Shown here in pieces: positions 7,452 to 18,500 of a stretch of 64,000 nt of DNA. How positions within the stretch are numbered: position 1 is the stretch's first letter; every line of letters begins with the position of its first letter. The translations under genes were made by a program, and so were the position numbers. Under the pieces are notes generated by a model. That model searched no databases and was not told where the DNA came from. It saw nothing but the letters and a program-made list of their open reading frames with translations. This DNA is from a bacterium (lineage in GTDB: Bacteria > Eisenbacteria > RBG-16-71-46 > CAIMUX01), in the NCBI GenBank assembly GCA_030431975.1, contig JAUIHP010000004.1:1-64000 (forward strand), given 5' to 3'.

Positions 7452-10449
7452 GTGTTCCTGCAGAAGTAAGAGTCCCAGCAGGGGTCAGAGTTCCAGCAGA
7501 CGTAAGTGCCTGCCCAGTGATCGAGGCCTCCACGTCTATCAGGCCTTCGACCGGTCCCGTGTAGAGCACCTTCCCACCCGCGTCCCCACCCCCGGGACCG
7601 AGATCGATCACCCAATCGGACTCCCGAATAAAGTCGAGTTGGTGCTCGACGACGATCACTCCGTTGCCGAACTCGACCAACTGACGCAACGCAGCGAGAA
7701 GCTTCCGGATGTCCTGCGGATGCAAGCCCGAGGTCGGCTCGTCGAACAGAAAGATCTTTCGTTCCCGGCTCGAACCTTCCGCGATCAAAGACGCGAGGCG
7801 AAGCCTTTGTGCTTCTCCGCCGCTCAGGGTCGAAGTGTTCTGGCCGAGCCGTAGGTAGTCGAGTCCGACGCGAATGAGCGGTTCCAGTCGCCGATGGGCT
7901 TCCTTTTCCTGGGAGAAGAACTCCAGAGCTTCCGTCACGGTCAGGTCGAGGATCTGAAGGATCGACTTACCGCGCAGAGTCACTTCGAGCACGTCCTCGC
8001 GGAAACGCTTTCCCTTGCAGACTTCGCATGTCACTTCGACATCGGCCATGAAATGCATTTCGAGAACGACGGTGCCGAGGCCCTTGCACGTTTCGCAGCG
8101 TCCGCCTTCCACGTTGAACGAGAAGTCGCCGGGACGAAGTCCGTGCTCCTTTGCTTTCGGAGTGGCCGCCAGACGTTTCCGAATGAGGGCAAGGAGGCCC
8201 GAGTAGCTGACCAAAGTGGAACGGGTCGAGCGTCCGAGCGGGTTTTGGGAAACGAGAAGGATCTCTTCGAACGCGTCGAGACCTTCGATCTCGCGGCACT
8301 GGCCGAGATCCTCGACAGACTTGCCGAAGTGACGAAGGCCGTTCCGGTAGAGCACATCATCGACCAGTGTCGACTTCCCGGATCCGGAGACTCCCGTGAT
8401 GACGACGAGTCGGTCCATCGGGATCTCGACGGTCTCAGCGTGCAGGTTGTGCTGGCGAACGTCGTGCAGTCTCAGCAAACATTTCGGTGTTGAGTCGGCA
8501 AGGAGCATCGTGTGACCCGCTGTACTCGTCGCTTGAAAGAAGTGCGGATGCTCGCTGGCAAAGTCTTCCGGATCGCCCTCGAAGAGAACCTCACCGCCTC
8601 GTTCTCCGCCCGAAGGTCCCAGAACGATCAGGTGATCGGCGCCCAATGCGATCTCGGGGTCGTGCTCGACGACGACCGCCGTGTTTCCTTCGTTGCAGAG
8701 AGACCGCAGAATCTCGAGCATCCGCCGGGTGTCCGCAGCGTGCAGTCCCACCGTCGGTTCGTCCAAGACGTACAACGTCTGGGTGAGAGACGTCCCCAAC
8801 GCGGAGGCCAGTCGAATGCGCTGCGTTTCTCCTCCCGACAAAGTCCGCGCCGTTCGGGCGGGGGAGAGGTACTGCAGCCCGACTTCCTGCAGATAGCGCA
8901 ATCGCTCACCGATTTCTTCGAGAACGAGTTGAACGCGCGGCAGGCGAGCTTCAGAAAACAGCTCGGGTTGCAGGAACGTTTCCAGCTCTCCGACGGAGAG
9001 GTGTTCGACTTCCGAAAGATTCCTGCCTCCCAGAGTAACGGACCGGGCCGAGGGGTGAAGTCGCGTGCCTTCACAGTCAGGACAGGTTTCATATCCACGG
9101 TAGCGGGCCAGCATGATTCGAACGTAGGCGCGGTATCGCTTGCGCTCGAGGCGTTCGAACAGCGCCTCGACGCCGCCGAACCCGTGCCCGCCGGAGAAGA
9201 CCCACTCCTGCGCGGTCGACGGAAGCTCGTGGAACGGCGTGTCGAGATCGACCTCCGCGTCCGCGGCCGCGAGAAGCATACGGCGCCGATAGCCGGAGCC
9301 GGTTTTCGTTTCGAACGGCGCGACCGCGCCTTCACGCAGGGTGAGGCTAACATCGGGAACGACTTTGTTCCGGTCGATGGTGATGATGCGCCCGAAGCCG
9401 TTGCAGGTCGGACAGGCCCCGAGAGGTGAGTTGGGAGAGAAGAGCTGGGGGCGAAGCGGTCGGCTCCGAACTCCACAACTCGGACACGACAGTCCCTCGA
9501 CCAACGTGGTCACGGGCTCGGTCTCACCCAGGCGAAAGACGGAAGTTCGGCCGGCGCCGAGGCGCCACGCGGCCTCGATCGACTCGAGGGCGCGGCCCCG
9601 TTTCAGTTTCTCCGGAACAAACCGGTCGATGACGATGCGGACGCGGCCGGTCTTGTAGGGTGGACTCCAGTCGTGGACTTCGCCGCCGTCGTAGACTCTC
9701 GCGTATCCCTGTTCCTGATAACCGAGGGCGACCGCTGCTGCCATTCCGCCACTCTCCGGCTCCGGCGAGTGACGTGCGACCTTGGCCGCGAGGGTCGTCC
9801 GGGCGAGCTTCGCGTCCGTTCGGTTCGCTCCCTTCGTTGCCTTCGATCCCTTCGTTCCTTTCGATCCCTTCGTTCCCTTCCTTCCTTTGGCTTTGCTTGA
9901 GCGGGATCGCGTTTCTTGTTGGGAAGTCTGACCCGAATCGGATTCAGACGTGTCGTTGCGACCCGGCAGACGCACTTCAGCCACCAGAACGTATCGGTCT
10001 CCGGCGGGCAGGTCTCGCAGGGCCTGGGCCGCGCTTTCCGCCGTTTGCAGAACCAACTCGGTTCCGTCCTCGGCGCAGTGCGGCGTTCCACCGTGGGCGA
10101 AGAGTAGGTGCAGTAGATCGGAGAGTTCCGTGATCGAACCCACCGTCGACCGGGCGTTGCGAATCGAGACCTGCTGCTTCAGTGCGACGGGCGGTTGGAT
10201 TTCGCCGATGTGATCGACGTCAGGGCGGTCCAACCGTTGGAGAAACTGTCGCGCGTAGGTGGAGAGACAGTCGACGAAGCGCCGCTGCCCCTCTGCGTAG
10301 AGGACGTCGAAGGCCAGGCTCGACTTGCCGGACCCGGAGACTCCGGTCACCGCCGTGAGCTTGCCGAACGGGATCCGACAGGTGATTCCCTTGAGGTTGT
10401 GAGTACGGGCTCCCTCGATGAGACAGGCAGGAGCCTTGCGTTTGGCCAA
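7339..10449 (-). CDS. uvrA: Excinuclease ABC subunit UvrA, with insertion and extended C-terminus
   Basis: UvrA is the damage-recognition ATPase of nucleotide excision repair. Both ATPase halves are complete: two Walker A motifs (GVSGSGKSS and GVSGSGKST), two LSGGE signatures and two Walker B motifs (LYVLDEPTVGL and FLFDEPTSGL). Cys pairs of the zinc modules are present (CPSCGV with CPTCNG; CETCKG with CEVCKG). An insertion of Lys-Gly-Thr/Ser repeats follows the ETRSRSSK region. The C-terminus adds about 60 residues of Thr/Ser/Ala-Gly repeats and a basic tail, overlapping the convergent gene. I chose TTG at 10449 because GGGAG lies 9 nt upstream. Longer starts would overlap the divergent gene at 10566. 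Confidence 0.93.
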   Translation of the reverse strand: MAKRKAPACLIEGARTHNLKGITCRIPFGKLTAVTGVSGSGKSSLAFDVLYAEGQRRFVDCLSTYARQFLQRLDRPDVDHIGEIQPPVALKQQVSIRNARSTVGSITELSDLLHLLFAHGGTPHCAEDGTELVLQTAESAAQALRDLPAGDRYVLVAEVRLPGRNDTSESDSGQTSQQETRSRSSKAKGRKGTKGSKGTKGSKATKGANRTDAKLARTTLAAKVARHSPEPESGGMAAAVALGYQEQGYARVYDGGEVHDWSPPYKTGRVRIVIDRFVPEKLKRGRALESIEAAWRLGAGRTSVFRLGETEPVTTLVEGLSCPSCGVRSRPLRPQLFSPNSPLGACPTCNGFGRIITIDRNKVVPDVSLTLREGAVAPFETKTGSGYRRRMLLAAADAEVDLDTPFHELPSTAQEWVFSGGHGFGGVEALFERLERKRYRAYVRIMLARYRGYETCPDCEGTRLHPSARSVTLGGRNLSEVEHLSVGELETFLQPELFSEARLPRVQLVLEEIGERLRYLQEVGLQYLSPARTARTLSGGETQRIRLASALGTSLTQTLYVLDEPTVGLHAADTRRMLEILRSLCNEGNTAVVVEHDPEIALGADHLIVLGPSGGERGGEVLFEGDPEDFASEHPHFFQATSTAGHTMLLADSTPKCLLRLHDVRQHNLHAETVEIPMDRLVVITGVSGSGKSTLVDDVLYRNGLRHFGKSVEDLGQCREIEGLDAFEEILLVSQNPLGRSTRSTLVSYSGLLALIRKRLAATPKAKEHGLRPGDFSFNVEGGRCETCKGLGTVVLEMHFMADVEVTCEVCKGKRFREDVLEVTLRGKSILQILDLTVTEALEFFSQEKEAHRRLEPLIRVGLDYLRLGQNTSTLSGGEAQRLRLASLIAEGSSRERKIFLFDEPTSGLHPQDIRKLLAALRQLVEFGNGVIVVEHQLDFIRESDWVIDLGPGGGDAGGKVLYTGPVEGLIDVEASITGQALTSAGTLTPAGTLTSAGTPTSSESSSPDASSSLPARPSSRPRARRRGRWQSDSCS
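7454..7507 (-). repeat. 18-bp tandem repeat in uvrA C-terminal codons
   Basis: Three 18-bp units encode LTSAGT, LTPAGT and LTSAGT. They begin 3 bp past the stop of the convergent peroxidase-related gene and are read through as the low-complexity C-terminal extension of UvrA. Confidence 0.75.
9829..9892 (-). repeat. 9-bp tandem repeat inserted in uvrA
   Basis: About seven units of a 9-mer near TCCCTTCGT (plus strand) encode KGT/KGS/KAT triplets, a lysine-rich loop. The insert lies in the N-terminal half, within the region that normally holds the UvrB-binding and signature modules. Confidence 0.85.
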
Positions 10450-10565
10450 GTGTTCGATCTCCCTGCGGACGGACGCCGGAGCGTACCAGAAAGAGGCCGG
10501 GTGCCGCGGGTCTCGAATCCCCGCTAGAATCTGGAGATGATGAATCCGGAAGCGAAGAACCGAAG

Positions 10566-12083
10566 ATGATGACCCGGCGACCATTGACCCGGCCACCATT
10601 GACCCGACGAAGCCCCCGCCTCTACAGGCTTTCGCTTCGGGCGAAGCTCCCCATGTTTCTGTTGATCGCCTGCGCATCGACGGCCCTCACCGGTACGGCC
10701 ATCGAACGTCATGTCGACGAGAACGATGACGGACGTCGGGACACCGTCGCAGATTTCTATGAGTACGACACCGACGGGGACGGAACGGCGGACCGAATCG
10801 TCGACTGGGTCGACGTCGACGAAGACGGCGAGGCGGATCGGCAGCTTATCCTGTCTCTCCCCGGCGGGCAGCCCGGTCCGAGATCCTTCGGCTTCCTCAT
10901 CGAAGAGATGAAGCCAGGCCCGGCCACCACAGCAGCCGGTGCCAGGCGGACGTTTTGGCCGGTCCTGGACGGCGTCTACATACAGCCGCGGGACCAGTTT
11001 CATTGCGACTTCCACGGTGATCTGTTCTTCACCTACATGAAGTACGACTCGCGGGAGGCAAAGTGGGTCGTCCAGGAAGAAAACCCCTACTGCTTCTACG
11101 ACCCGGACGGGGACGGTCTCAGTGAGGAGTCACTTCGGTTCGCGGGACTGGGGCCCTCCATCTCGTCGATTCGCTGGAGCTTCGACTGTGACAACGACGG
11201 GTCGCTGGATCGTGGGAAGGCTTCCGCGAGCCCCACCCACGCCGGCGAACGGTCAAACGACCGCGTGACCGACCGCGCGAATGACCGCGCTGCTGATCGC
11301 GAGGGCGACCGTGCGAACACCCGGGTCGACGACCATGCCACCGACCGTGTCGACTATTCGGGTACGTACGACTATGACCTTTCCCTCACCGCCACAGGAC
11401 GTGCGCGCGTTCCCGCGGCGCTGTCCCGAACCATTCCGGTGCGCGGAGAAGATGTGATCACTCTCCTCGATTGGAGTCACGCGCGGGACTACGCGAAGAA
11501 AGCCGTCATGCTTCGGTCGCTCCTCGCCTTTGATGAAAACGACCGCAACGTCGACGTCAAGAATCCGGAAACAGGGGAGCGTTGGGAGGGAGTCATCGCC
11601 AAAGTGCCGCCCGGATTCAGCCAGATAGGGAATCCGAACTGCGGGACCGCGAACAAGCGGTACGAACTTCGAAACGTCCCTTCCCATTTTCTGGAGATCT
11701 ACTTCAGTCCCGTCGACGGCCGCATTCATCTGAAGGGCGCCGGAGAAGGCTGGATCGAGATCGACCGCGACGATGACGGCACCATCGACGCTCGCCTGGA
11801 AATGCAGGACCGCAGCGGTGACGGAACCTTCGACACCTGGTTCTGGGACGGCGACAAGGACGGCGTCTACGAACACGCCTACCGAAAGCCGGAGGGCCCG
11901 GAGTGGGATCCGATTCCCGTTGCCATCGACTTCCACGAACTTCATCGGTATGACTCACTCATTCGTGAGAGGACGGGGCTCGAGCAGGGTGAGCGGTTTC
12001 GTGCCGAGGTCGAACTGTGGTCGGCGCTGGGACGTTTCGTTCCGATCGACAGCTTGAAGACGGCCGGGGCCGTCCAGGATTGA
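10566..12083 (+). CDS. Secreted Asp-rich protein with calcium-loop-like repeats, function unknown
   Basis: 505 aa. A basic leader with Thr-Arg-Pro repeats runs into a hydrophobic signal segment (KLPMFLLIACASTALTGTA), so export is likely. The mature N-terminus and the C-terminal third carry DxDxDG-type motifs (DTDGDGTADR, DVDEDGEADR, DRDDDGTIDA, DGDKDGVYEH) like those of thrombospondin type 3 and EF-hand-like calcium loops. Between them is a stretch of nine DR-rich tetrapeptides. Ten base pairs separate it from the Nramp-type transporter gene, so the two may be co-transcribed. No enzymatic motif recognised. Confidence 0.75.
   Translation: MMTRRPLTRPPLTRRSPRLYRLSLRAKLPMFLLIACASTALTGTAIERHVDENDDGRRDTVADFYEYDTDGDGTADRIVDWVDVDEDGEADRQLILSLPGGQPGPRSFGFLIEEMKPGPATTAAGARRTFWPVLDGVYIQPRDQFHCDFHGDLFFTYMKYDSREAKWVVQEENPYCFYDPDGDGLSEESLRFAGLGPSISSIRWSFDCDNDGSLDRGKASASPTHAGERSNDRVTDRANDRAADREGDRANTRVDDHATDRVDYSGTYDYDLSLTATGRARVPAALSRTIPVRGEDVITLLDWSHARDYAKKAVMLRSLLAFDENDRNVDVKNPETGERWEGVIAKVPPGFSQIGNPNCGTANKRYELRNVPSHFLEIYFSPVDGRIHLKGAGEGWIEIDRDDDGTIDARLEMQDRSGDGTFDTWFWDGDKDGVYEHAYRKPEGPEWDPIPVAIDFHELHRYDSLIRERTGLEQGERFRAEVELWSALGRFVPIDSLKTAGAVQD
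10571..10609. repeat. 15-bp tandem repeat at divergent gene starts
   Basis: Two and a half copies of GACCCGGCGACCATT lie just inside the start of the Asp-rich protein gene, encoding Thr-Arg-Pro-Leu repeats. On the other strand the same DNA would encode a Met-Val-Ala-Gly-Ser repeat if uvrA began further upstream. Confidence 0.8.
11247..11354 (+). repeat. 12-bp tandem repeat encoding DRxx tetrapeptides
   Basis: Nine in-frame 12-bp units near GACCGCGCGAAC encode ERSN, DRVT, DRAN, DRAA, DREG, DRAN, TRVD, DHAT and DRVD. They form a charged linker in the middle of the Asp-rich secreted protein. Confidence 0.85.
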
Positions 12084-12093
12084 GTGACAGACT

Positions 12094-13395
12094 GTGAACC
12101 AGAACGCGCGAGTGAGTCCGTCCACGCCTCCTCCAAAAGGGTTCCGCGGCATGTTGCGCGTCATCGGGCCCGGTTTGGTCGTCGCGGCCACGGGCGTCGG
12201 CGCGGGCGACATGGTTTCGGCCGGAAAAGCGGGAGCGGCCTTCGGCTACGTCGTGCTTTGGGCGGTCGTCGTCGGCACTGTCCTGAAGTTCGTTCTTGCG
12301 GAAGGCATCGCCCGCTGGCAGTTGGTCACGGGTGAAGTCATCCTGGCCACGTGGGCGCGGCGGTTCGCCTGGCCGGTGCGAGCCTACTTCTTTCTTTATC
12401 TGCTCATTTGGACGCAGTTCGTCAGCGCGGCTCTCCTCGCCGGCGCCGGGTTGGCGGCGCACGCGTTGGTGCCGGGACTTTCGGTGGCGCAGTGGGGTGC
12501 ACTGCACGGACTGCTTGCCGCCGCCTTCGTTTGGGCTCAGGGATACGGCGTCTTCGAACGTGCCATGCAGATCGCGATCGGGGTCATGTTCGTGGCCATC
12601 GTCGGAACGGCTCTGATCATCGGAGCGCCACCGGCGGAAGTTCTGCAAGGCGCGGTCATCCCCAGGGTGCCGGATGGATCCGTCGTCCTTCTGCTCGGAG
12701 TGGTCGGCGGAGTGGGCGGAACGCTGACGCTTCTCTCCTACAGCTACTGGATGGCTGAAAAGGGATGGCAGGGTCGGGAATGGCTTCGGGCCGCCCGCGT
12801 CGACCTGTCCGTGGGATACCTCTTCACGGGGATCTTCGGAATCGCACTCGTCGTTCTCGCTGCCCTGGAACTGCATCCGCGCGGAATAGAGATCACCGGA
12901 AGCAAAGGGATCCTGCAAATGGCCGGTGTGTTGGGAGAACGATTCGGACAAGCCGGACAGACCGTCTTCCTGGTCGGATTCTGGGCCGCTGTGGCCAGCT
13001 CCGCCCTCGGTGTGTGGCAGGGCGTTCCGTATCTCTTCGACCATTTCGTCCGCTTGCGTCGCGAAAGAGATACGCAGGCCGAGGCCGCCGGCGGATCGAG
13101 GCTGCCTGACTGGGAAGGCGTCCGGAAGGGCTGGCTCTACCGGGGATACGTCCTGTTCATGACCTTTCCTCCGATGATTCTGCTCTTCATGGATCGACCG
13201 GTATGGTTGGTCGTCCTCTACGCCGCGATCGGATCTCTCTTCATGCCCTTCCTTGCCGGAACTCTTCTCGTGCTCGGTAACGACAAGGCACTGGGTGACC
13301 ACCGAAACGGATGGAAGACGAACCTTGCCCTTGTCGTCTGCCTTCTGCTCTTTGCCAGCCTCGCCGTCATCGAGATCCAGCGCCGCGTCTTTTGA
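12094..13395 (+). CDS. Nramp-family divalent metal transporter (divergent clade)
   Basis: 433 aa with about eleven predicted membrane helices. The first helix region, GPGLVVAATGVGAGDMVSAG, has the position and shape of the Nramp TM1 metal site, but the canonical DPGN is replaced by GAGD. This is seen in a large group of bacterial Nramp homologues of uncertain substrate. Proton-coupled Mn2+, Fe2+ or Mg2+ uptake is therefore a family inference. It starts with GTG 10 bp after the Asp-rich protein gene and has only a weak Shine-Dalgarno, which suggests translational dependence on that gene. Confidence 0.85.
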   Translation: MNQNARVSPSTPPPKGFRGMLRVIGPGLVVAATGVGAGDMVSAGKAGAAFGYVVLWAVVVGTVLKFVLAEGIARWQLVTGEVILATWARRFAWPVRAYFFLYLLIWTQFVSAALLAGAGLAAHALVPGLSVAQWGALHGLLAAAFVWAQGYGVFERAMQIAIGVMFVAIVGTALIIGAPPAEVLQGAVIPRVPDGSVVLLLGVVGGVGGTLTLLSYSYWMAEKGWQGREWLRAARVDLSVGYLFTGIFGIALVVLAALELHPRGIEITGSKGILQMAGVLGERFGQAGQTVFLVGFWAAVASSALGVWQGVPYLFDHFVRLRRERDTQAEAAGGSRLPDWEGVRKGWLYRGYVLFMTFPPMILLFMDRPVWLVVLYAAIGSLFMPFLAGTLLVLGNDKALGDHRNGWKTNLALVVCLLLFASLAVIEIQRRVF

Positions 13396-13603
13396 TCTCG
13401 AAGACGATGCCGTTTCGCGGCTCCAATTCCCCGAGGTCTGCTCCGGCAGACGGGCTGACCGGTTGAGCGCCGGATCCCGCCCGGTTCGCACCCAACCCGA
13501 TGAGCAGTTGGATTCAGGTTCCGTCCATTGCTCCGCGTTTCTCCGGCTGGCAGAATGGCCGAACCTTTGCATCGGCTGACCCGAACCGAACGGAGACCCG
13601 CGA

Positions 13604-15556
13604 ATGTCCGACCGCTACCCACCGAAAGATCACATCCGCGCCAAGGCGCACATCTCCTCGATGGAGGAGTACGAGCGCCTCTACCGGTTGAGCCTCGACG
13701 ATCCCGAGGGCTTCTGGGCAGAGCAGGCCGAGACCCTCGACTGGTTCGTGGACTGGGATACGGTCGTCGAGATGGACTACAACGAGGTCGATTTCCACTG
13801 GTTCAACGGCGGCAAGATCAACGCCTGCCACAACTGTGTGGACCGGCACGTTGCGAAACGCGGCGATCAGGCCGCCATCATTTGGGCCAAGGACGAACCG
13901 GGTGAGTACGAGCACATCACGTATCTCCAGCTGCAACGTCAGGTCGGTCGCATGGCCAACGTCCTCAAGCGGCACGGAGTCCGCAAAGGAGACCGCGTCT
14001 GCATCTACATGCCGATGGTTCCGGAACTGGCCTACACCATGCTGGCCTGCGCGCGGATCGGAGCGATTCACTCCGTCGTCTTTGGTGGATTCAGTGCGGA
14101 GGCATTGCGCGATCGCATCATCGACGCCGGAGCGGAAGTTGTCGTAACCGCCAACCAGGGTTTGCGCGGCGGGAAGGTTCTGGACCTCAAGGAGACGGTC
14201 GACCAGGCGCTTCGGGAGACGGACATCGTTCATACGGTTCTCGTAGCGCATCGGACGCACGCGTCAACGCACATGGAGCCGGGTCGTGACTACTGGCTTC
14301 ATGAAGAGATGGCCGCCCAGCGCGCGACTTGCCCGGTCGAGTGGATGGATGCAGAGGATCCTCTCTACATTCTCTACACGTCCGGTTCGACAGGAAAGCC
14401 CAAGGGCGTCATGCATACGACCGGCGGCTATCTGCTCTACACTTCGCTGACGCACCGGCTCGTCTTCGACTACCACGAAGGCGACATCTACGCATGTGTT
14501 GCCGACATCGGATGGGTCACCGGGCACAGCTACATTCTGTACGGTCCGCTTGCCAACGGCGCGACGACTGTCATGTTTGAGTCGACTCCGCTCTACCCGG
14601 ATCCGGGGCGTTACTGGCGACTGGTCGACGATCTCAAGGTCAACATTTTCTACACGGCTCCCACCGCCATTCGCGCCATCGCTCGCGAGGGCAATGAGTG
14701 GGTGGAAAAACATTCAAGGGAGTCGCTGCGCGTCCTGGGAACGGTAGGTGAGCCCATCAATCCTGAGATCTGGAAGTGGTACCACGACGTCGTCGGCTCG
14801 AAGCGTTGTGCCGTCGTCGATACCTGGTGGCAAACGGAAACCGGCGGCATCCTCATCACACCGCTGCCCGGAGTCACCGATGCGAAGCCCGGCTCCGCGA
14901 CGTTGCCCTTCTTCGGAGTGAAACCGACACTGATGGACGCGGAAGGCGGAGTCATCGAAGGGAACGACGTCTCGGGCAACCTTTGTTTGGAACAGTCGTG
15001 GCCGGGTCAGGCCCGAACTATTTACGGTGACCATGGGCGCTTCCGGGAGACCTACTTCACGACCTATCCGGGGCGCTACTTCACCGGTGACGGTTGTCGC
15101 CGCGACGAAGACGGTTACTACTGGATCACCGGTCGCGTCGATGACGTCATCAACGTCAGCGGTCACCGGATGGGAACGGCGGAAGTCGAGTCCGCTCTGG
15201 TCGCCCACGAGTTCGTCGCCGAGGCCGCGGTGGTCGGGTTCCCTCACGAGATCAAGGGACAGGGGATTTTCGCCTACGTCATTCCCAATGCTCACGTGAA
15301 GGAAGAGCCTGAGGAAGCCGTCATCGAGGCGCTCAAGAAGCAGGTGCGCGAAGTCATCGGCCCGATTGCGACTCCCGACCAGATCCTCATCTCACCCGGT
15401 CTGCCAAAGACCCGAAGCGGAAAGATCATGAGGCGAATTCTTCGCAAGGTCGCGGCCGGGGAATACGAAGGCTTGGGTGATGTCTCGACGCTGGGCGAGC
15501 CGGCAGTCGTCGAGACTCTCATCGAGAAACACGAACGGATGATGAAGAAGAAGTAG
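13604..15556 (+). CDS. acs: Acetyl-CoA synthetase (AMP-forming)
   Basis: 650 aa, the usual family length. It activates acetate to acetyl-CoA through acetyl-AMP. The adenylate-forming signature [15 protein letters not shown], the WWQTETGG motif, the [16 protein letters not shown] hinge region and the C-terminal [13 protein letters not shown] are all visible. The Lys in the last motif is the one that is reversibly acetylated in studied Acs enzymes. GGAG lies ahead of the ATG. It is preceded by about 200 bp without a gene and followed by a convergent secreted-protein gene. Confidence 0.97.
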   Translation: MSDRYPPKDHIRAKAHISSMEEYERLYRLSLDDPEGFWAEQAETLDWFVDWDTVVEMDYNEVDFHWFNGGKINACHNCVDRHVAKRGDQAAIIWAKDEPGEYEHITYLQLQRQVGRMANVLKRHGVRKGDRVCIYMPMVPELAYTMLACARIGAIHSVVFGGFSAEALRDRIIDAGAEVVVTANQGLRGGKVLDLKETVDQALRETDIVHTVLVAHRTHASTHMEPGRDYWLHEEMAAQRATCPVEWMDAEDPLYILYTSGSTGKPKGVMHTTGGYLLYTSLTHRLVFDYHEGDIYACVADIGWVTGHSYILYGPLANGATTVMFESTPLYPDPGRYWRLVDDLKVNIFYTAPTAIRAIAREGNEWVEKHSRESLRVLGTVGEPINPEIWKWYHDVVGSKRCAVVDTWWQTETGGILITPLPGVTDAKPGSATLPFFGVKPTLMDAEGGVIEGNDVSGNLCLEQSWPGQARTIYGDHGRFRETYFTTYPGRYFTGDGCRRDEDGYYWITGRVDDVINVSGHRMGTAEVESALVAHEFVAEAAVVGFPHEIKGQGIFAYVIPNAHVKEEPEEAVIEALKKQVREVIGPIATPDQILISPGLPKTRSGKIMRRILRKVAAGEYEGLGDVSTLGEPAVVETLIEKHERMMKKK

Positions 15557-15592
15557 GCCCGAGCCTCGGCGCAGGCCGCTTCTCTTCTGGAT

Positions 15593-18500
15593 TCACTGGA
15601 CCCGGGTCACTTTGGCCGTAGCCGTCCGTCCCTCCGTTCGAACCTGATAGAAATAGACGCCGGGCGGCGTGCGTTCTCCGAACTGGTTCCGTCCGTCCCA
15701 GGCCAGACTCCATTCTCCGGCGTCACGGGTTTCGGTTGCATACTTCCGAACGAGGCGTCCTCCCGCGTCGTAGATGGAGATTCCGACGGCACTGGGCGCG
15801 TCCAGTTGAAAGCGAAGCACCGACTGATCCTGGAACGGGTTCGGGGCCGCCGACCACGAGACGAGCGGACTCGCGCCCGGTTCGTCGGTCCGCGGGCCGC
15901 CCTCCGGAGCGTCCACCGTGATTCCCGGCTCGTGCGAGACCAGCACGTACTCGCCGCCTTCGGCGTGCCAATCGATGTTCAGTTCGACGACATCGTGCAT
16001 CGTCCGCGGGTCGCGCTCCACAGCCGCCTGGAACAACGGATCCGACGTCACGATCGCCGGCGCGTCGACGTCGTAGTGGTAGACCTCTTTCACTTCCAGC
16101 ATCAAGGGATCGGAGTCGCCATCGAAGTTCTCGATGGTCCACTGGAACGAGTCCATCGCTCCATCTGCGGCCGGGATGATGGTGGTCCCGTTCGGGCCGA
16201 GATCGACGAACCTGTTGAAGAACGGAGTAACGATCCGGATCTTTGTCACCCGGTCACTGCGGTTGGTTACCAGCATCTCTCCGTGGGACTCAAACGGAAC
16301 GATTTCGAAGGGAACGGAGTCGTTCTGATCGAGTTCCAACTCGGAACTGCGACTGACCGTGACGGTGGCATCGAGCGGGGCCACGTCCAGGTTGGCCTGG
16401 AAGAGATCGAACTGCACCGCGGAGAGGTCGGATGGATGGGCCGAGAAGCGATAGGCGCGTCCCAACTGTGGCCGGATCGCTTCACGGACCGACAGATACT
16501 CGTAGTACCAGGGCTCGTACTGTTGGAACCCACCGCAGGCATTGAGAGCGATGTTGATGTAGTTGTTGAGTTCGGTGCCCCAGGGCGAGTTCGTGAGAAG
16601 GTCGAACGCCGTGAAAACTGCATTCCCGAAAGGTCCGGCGGCTGCCATGCAGAACGTCGTGCCCGCCGCAGGAGTCCAGCCGCCCTTGACTCCCAAACCG
16701 TTGATGTTGGGATTGTCGAGGATCCACTTCTGGAAGCTGTCGAACTGGTGCATGAGAAGCCCATCGGGCTGCCAACGCTGCGCGGTGCAGGTCGGAGTGG
16801 TTGCGATCTCCCGGAACAGTTCGTTCTGCAGAGCGGCGCGGGTCAGAATGGCCATGTCGTAGGCCGTTGAGTAGTGGTCTCCCAGGTCGTAACCGACCGC
16901 TTCCTGCTCGAAACCATTCGCGTTGTTGAAGCGCGTATCGTACATGCCCAGCTCGATCGCTCGGGTGTTCATCGCCGCGATGAAGGAAGGGATGGACTTC
17001 CACGGCCCCTGGGCGCCGTGCAGCATGTCACCGATCGCATGTGCTCCGTCGTTGGCGGAGATGTGAAGAGTTAGATAGATCAGGTCGCGAAGCGTGAGCC
17101 GCTCGTCTTCGATGAGATTTGCGGTGGATCCGCCGATGTCCGTCTCGACCCAATCGGGAACGGTATAGGTGGCGTCGAGTGAGACGTAGTCGGGATGGTT
17201 GGTCGGCAATTGGGTGCGTTCGCAGGCCAGCAGCACCGTCATGATCTTGGTCGTGCTCGCAATGAAGACCTGGTCGAAGGGCTTCTGGGTGAAGACGAGT
17301 TCCCCGGTGCAGTTCATGGCGCATGCGGTTTTGTGCGTATGGAAATAGGACTGCCGCCATGGGGCAAGCACGTGGACGGATCCCGCATTGGCGTCTTCTC
17401 CCGGAGAGCCGACGACCAACGTTCCTTCTTCGGCATCGTCGAACTCTCCGCCGAGGGAAACAGCCTCGGCGAAGCGGTCACCGGTTTCGTTGAAGTCCCC
17501 GATGATGCCCTGGTTGTATCCGTACCATCCGTGACCTCCGAATCCGGACGGACCGCCCAATGAGACGTGGACGACTCCGGAAGAGTTGTTCGGGAAGTCC
17601 TCACCCGGTGCGCCGATCGCCAGGTCGTGCCAGGTGTCGTTGAGGAAGCGGCCGGTCGCAAGTGAGAACCCGAACTCGTCGTGGTGTTCGGGCGTATCTC
17701 CGAAGTCCGACTGGGTCAGCGCATACCCCGAACCTGCCGGAGGGCCGCCGGCTTGCCCGGTCGCGATGACGATTCGTCCGGCCCATTCGGCCGAACCGAT
17801 CGTTCGCTTGGGTTCGCCGACGATGAGAATGTCGTAGCCCGGAACGGGCGCTACCGCGACGGCATGACCGAATGCCGCGCGACCGGAAAGTGCGCCCGCC
17901 AGGTTGTTGTAGCGCGTGATGCCCTGGTTGTGATCGATGCCGGCCGGTGTGCCCGGGATGATGTGAACCGCTCCCGCGTTGAGATAGGAAGTGGTGGCAT
18001 GCCGTCCGGGCGAGCCGACGATGAGATCCGGGTTCGAGTCCCCGATGATGTTCCCCGTGGCTAGCGAGAACGCGAACTGGTCGCTGTTCTGGTAGTCCAG
18101 CCCCAGGTCTTCGGCGGACGTCTCCGTCACCGTGCCGAAAGGTCCGGTGTTCACGCCGTACGAAACGAAGACCGACCCCGCGGTCACGCCGCGGCCGGAA
18201 GCTCCCATTGCGATGTCCGGATAGCCGTCGTTGTTGAAGTCGTCGATGGCGAGAGAAGCGCCGAAGTACTCGTTGGTGACGGATGTTCCGCCGATATTTT
18301 CCTGGCCGAATCCGAACCAGGCCGTCAAACCGGTCGGTCCACCGTAGAAACCGTAGACGCGACCGGCATTCGTGACCCCACCCACGATTTCTCCCGGAAC
18401 GCCGATGAGGAGGTCGGAGTATCCGTCGCCGTTCAGGTCGGCGGCAGCGAGAGCGTGTCCCAATCTCGACCCGTCATTCAAAGGCACCCCGAAGATCCCC

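Noticed and set aside
10500-10540. T-arm-like sequence (GGGTCTCGAATCCCC) suggesting a tRNA
   Set aside because: No acceptor, D or anticodon arms can be formed around it. It lies in the short uvrA upstream region.
11959-13572. 537-codon leftward reading frame opposite the Nramp-type gene
   Set aside because: It is antisense to a clear membrane transporter and yields a charged sequence with no domain. Its openness comes from GC-rich codon bias.
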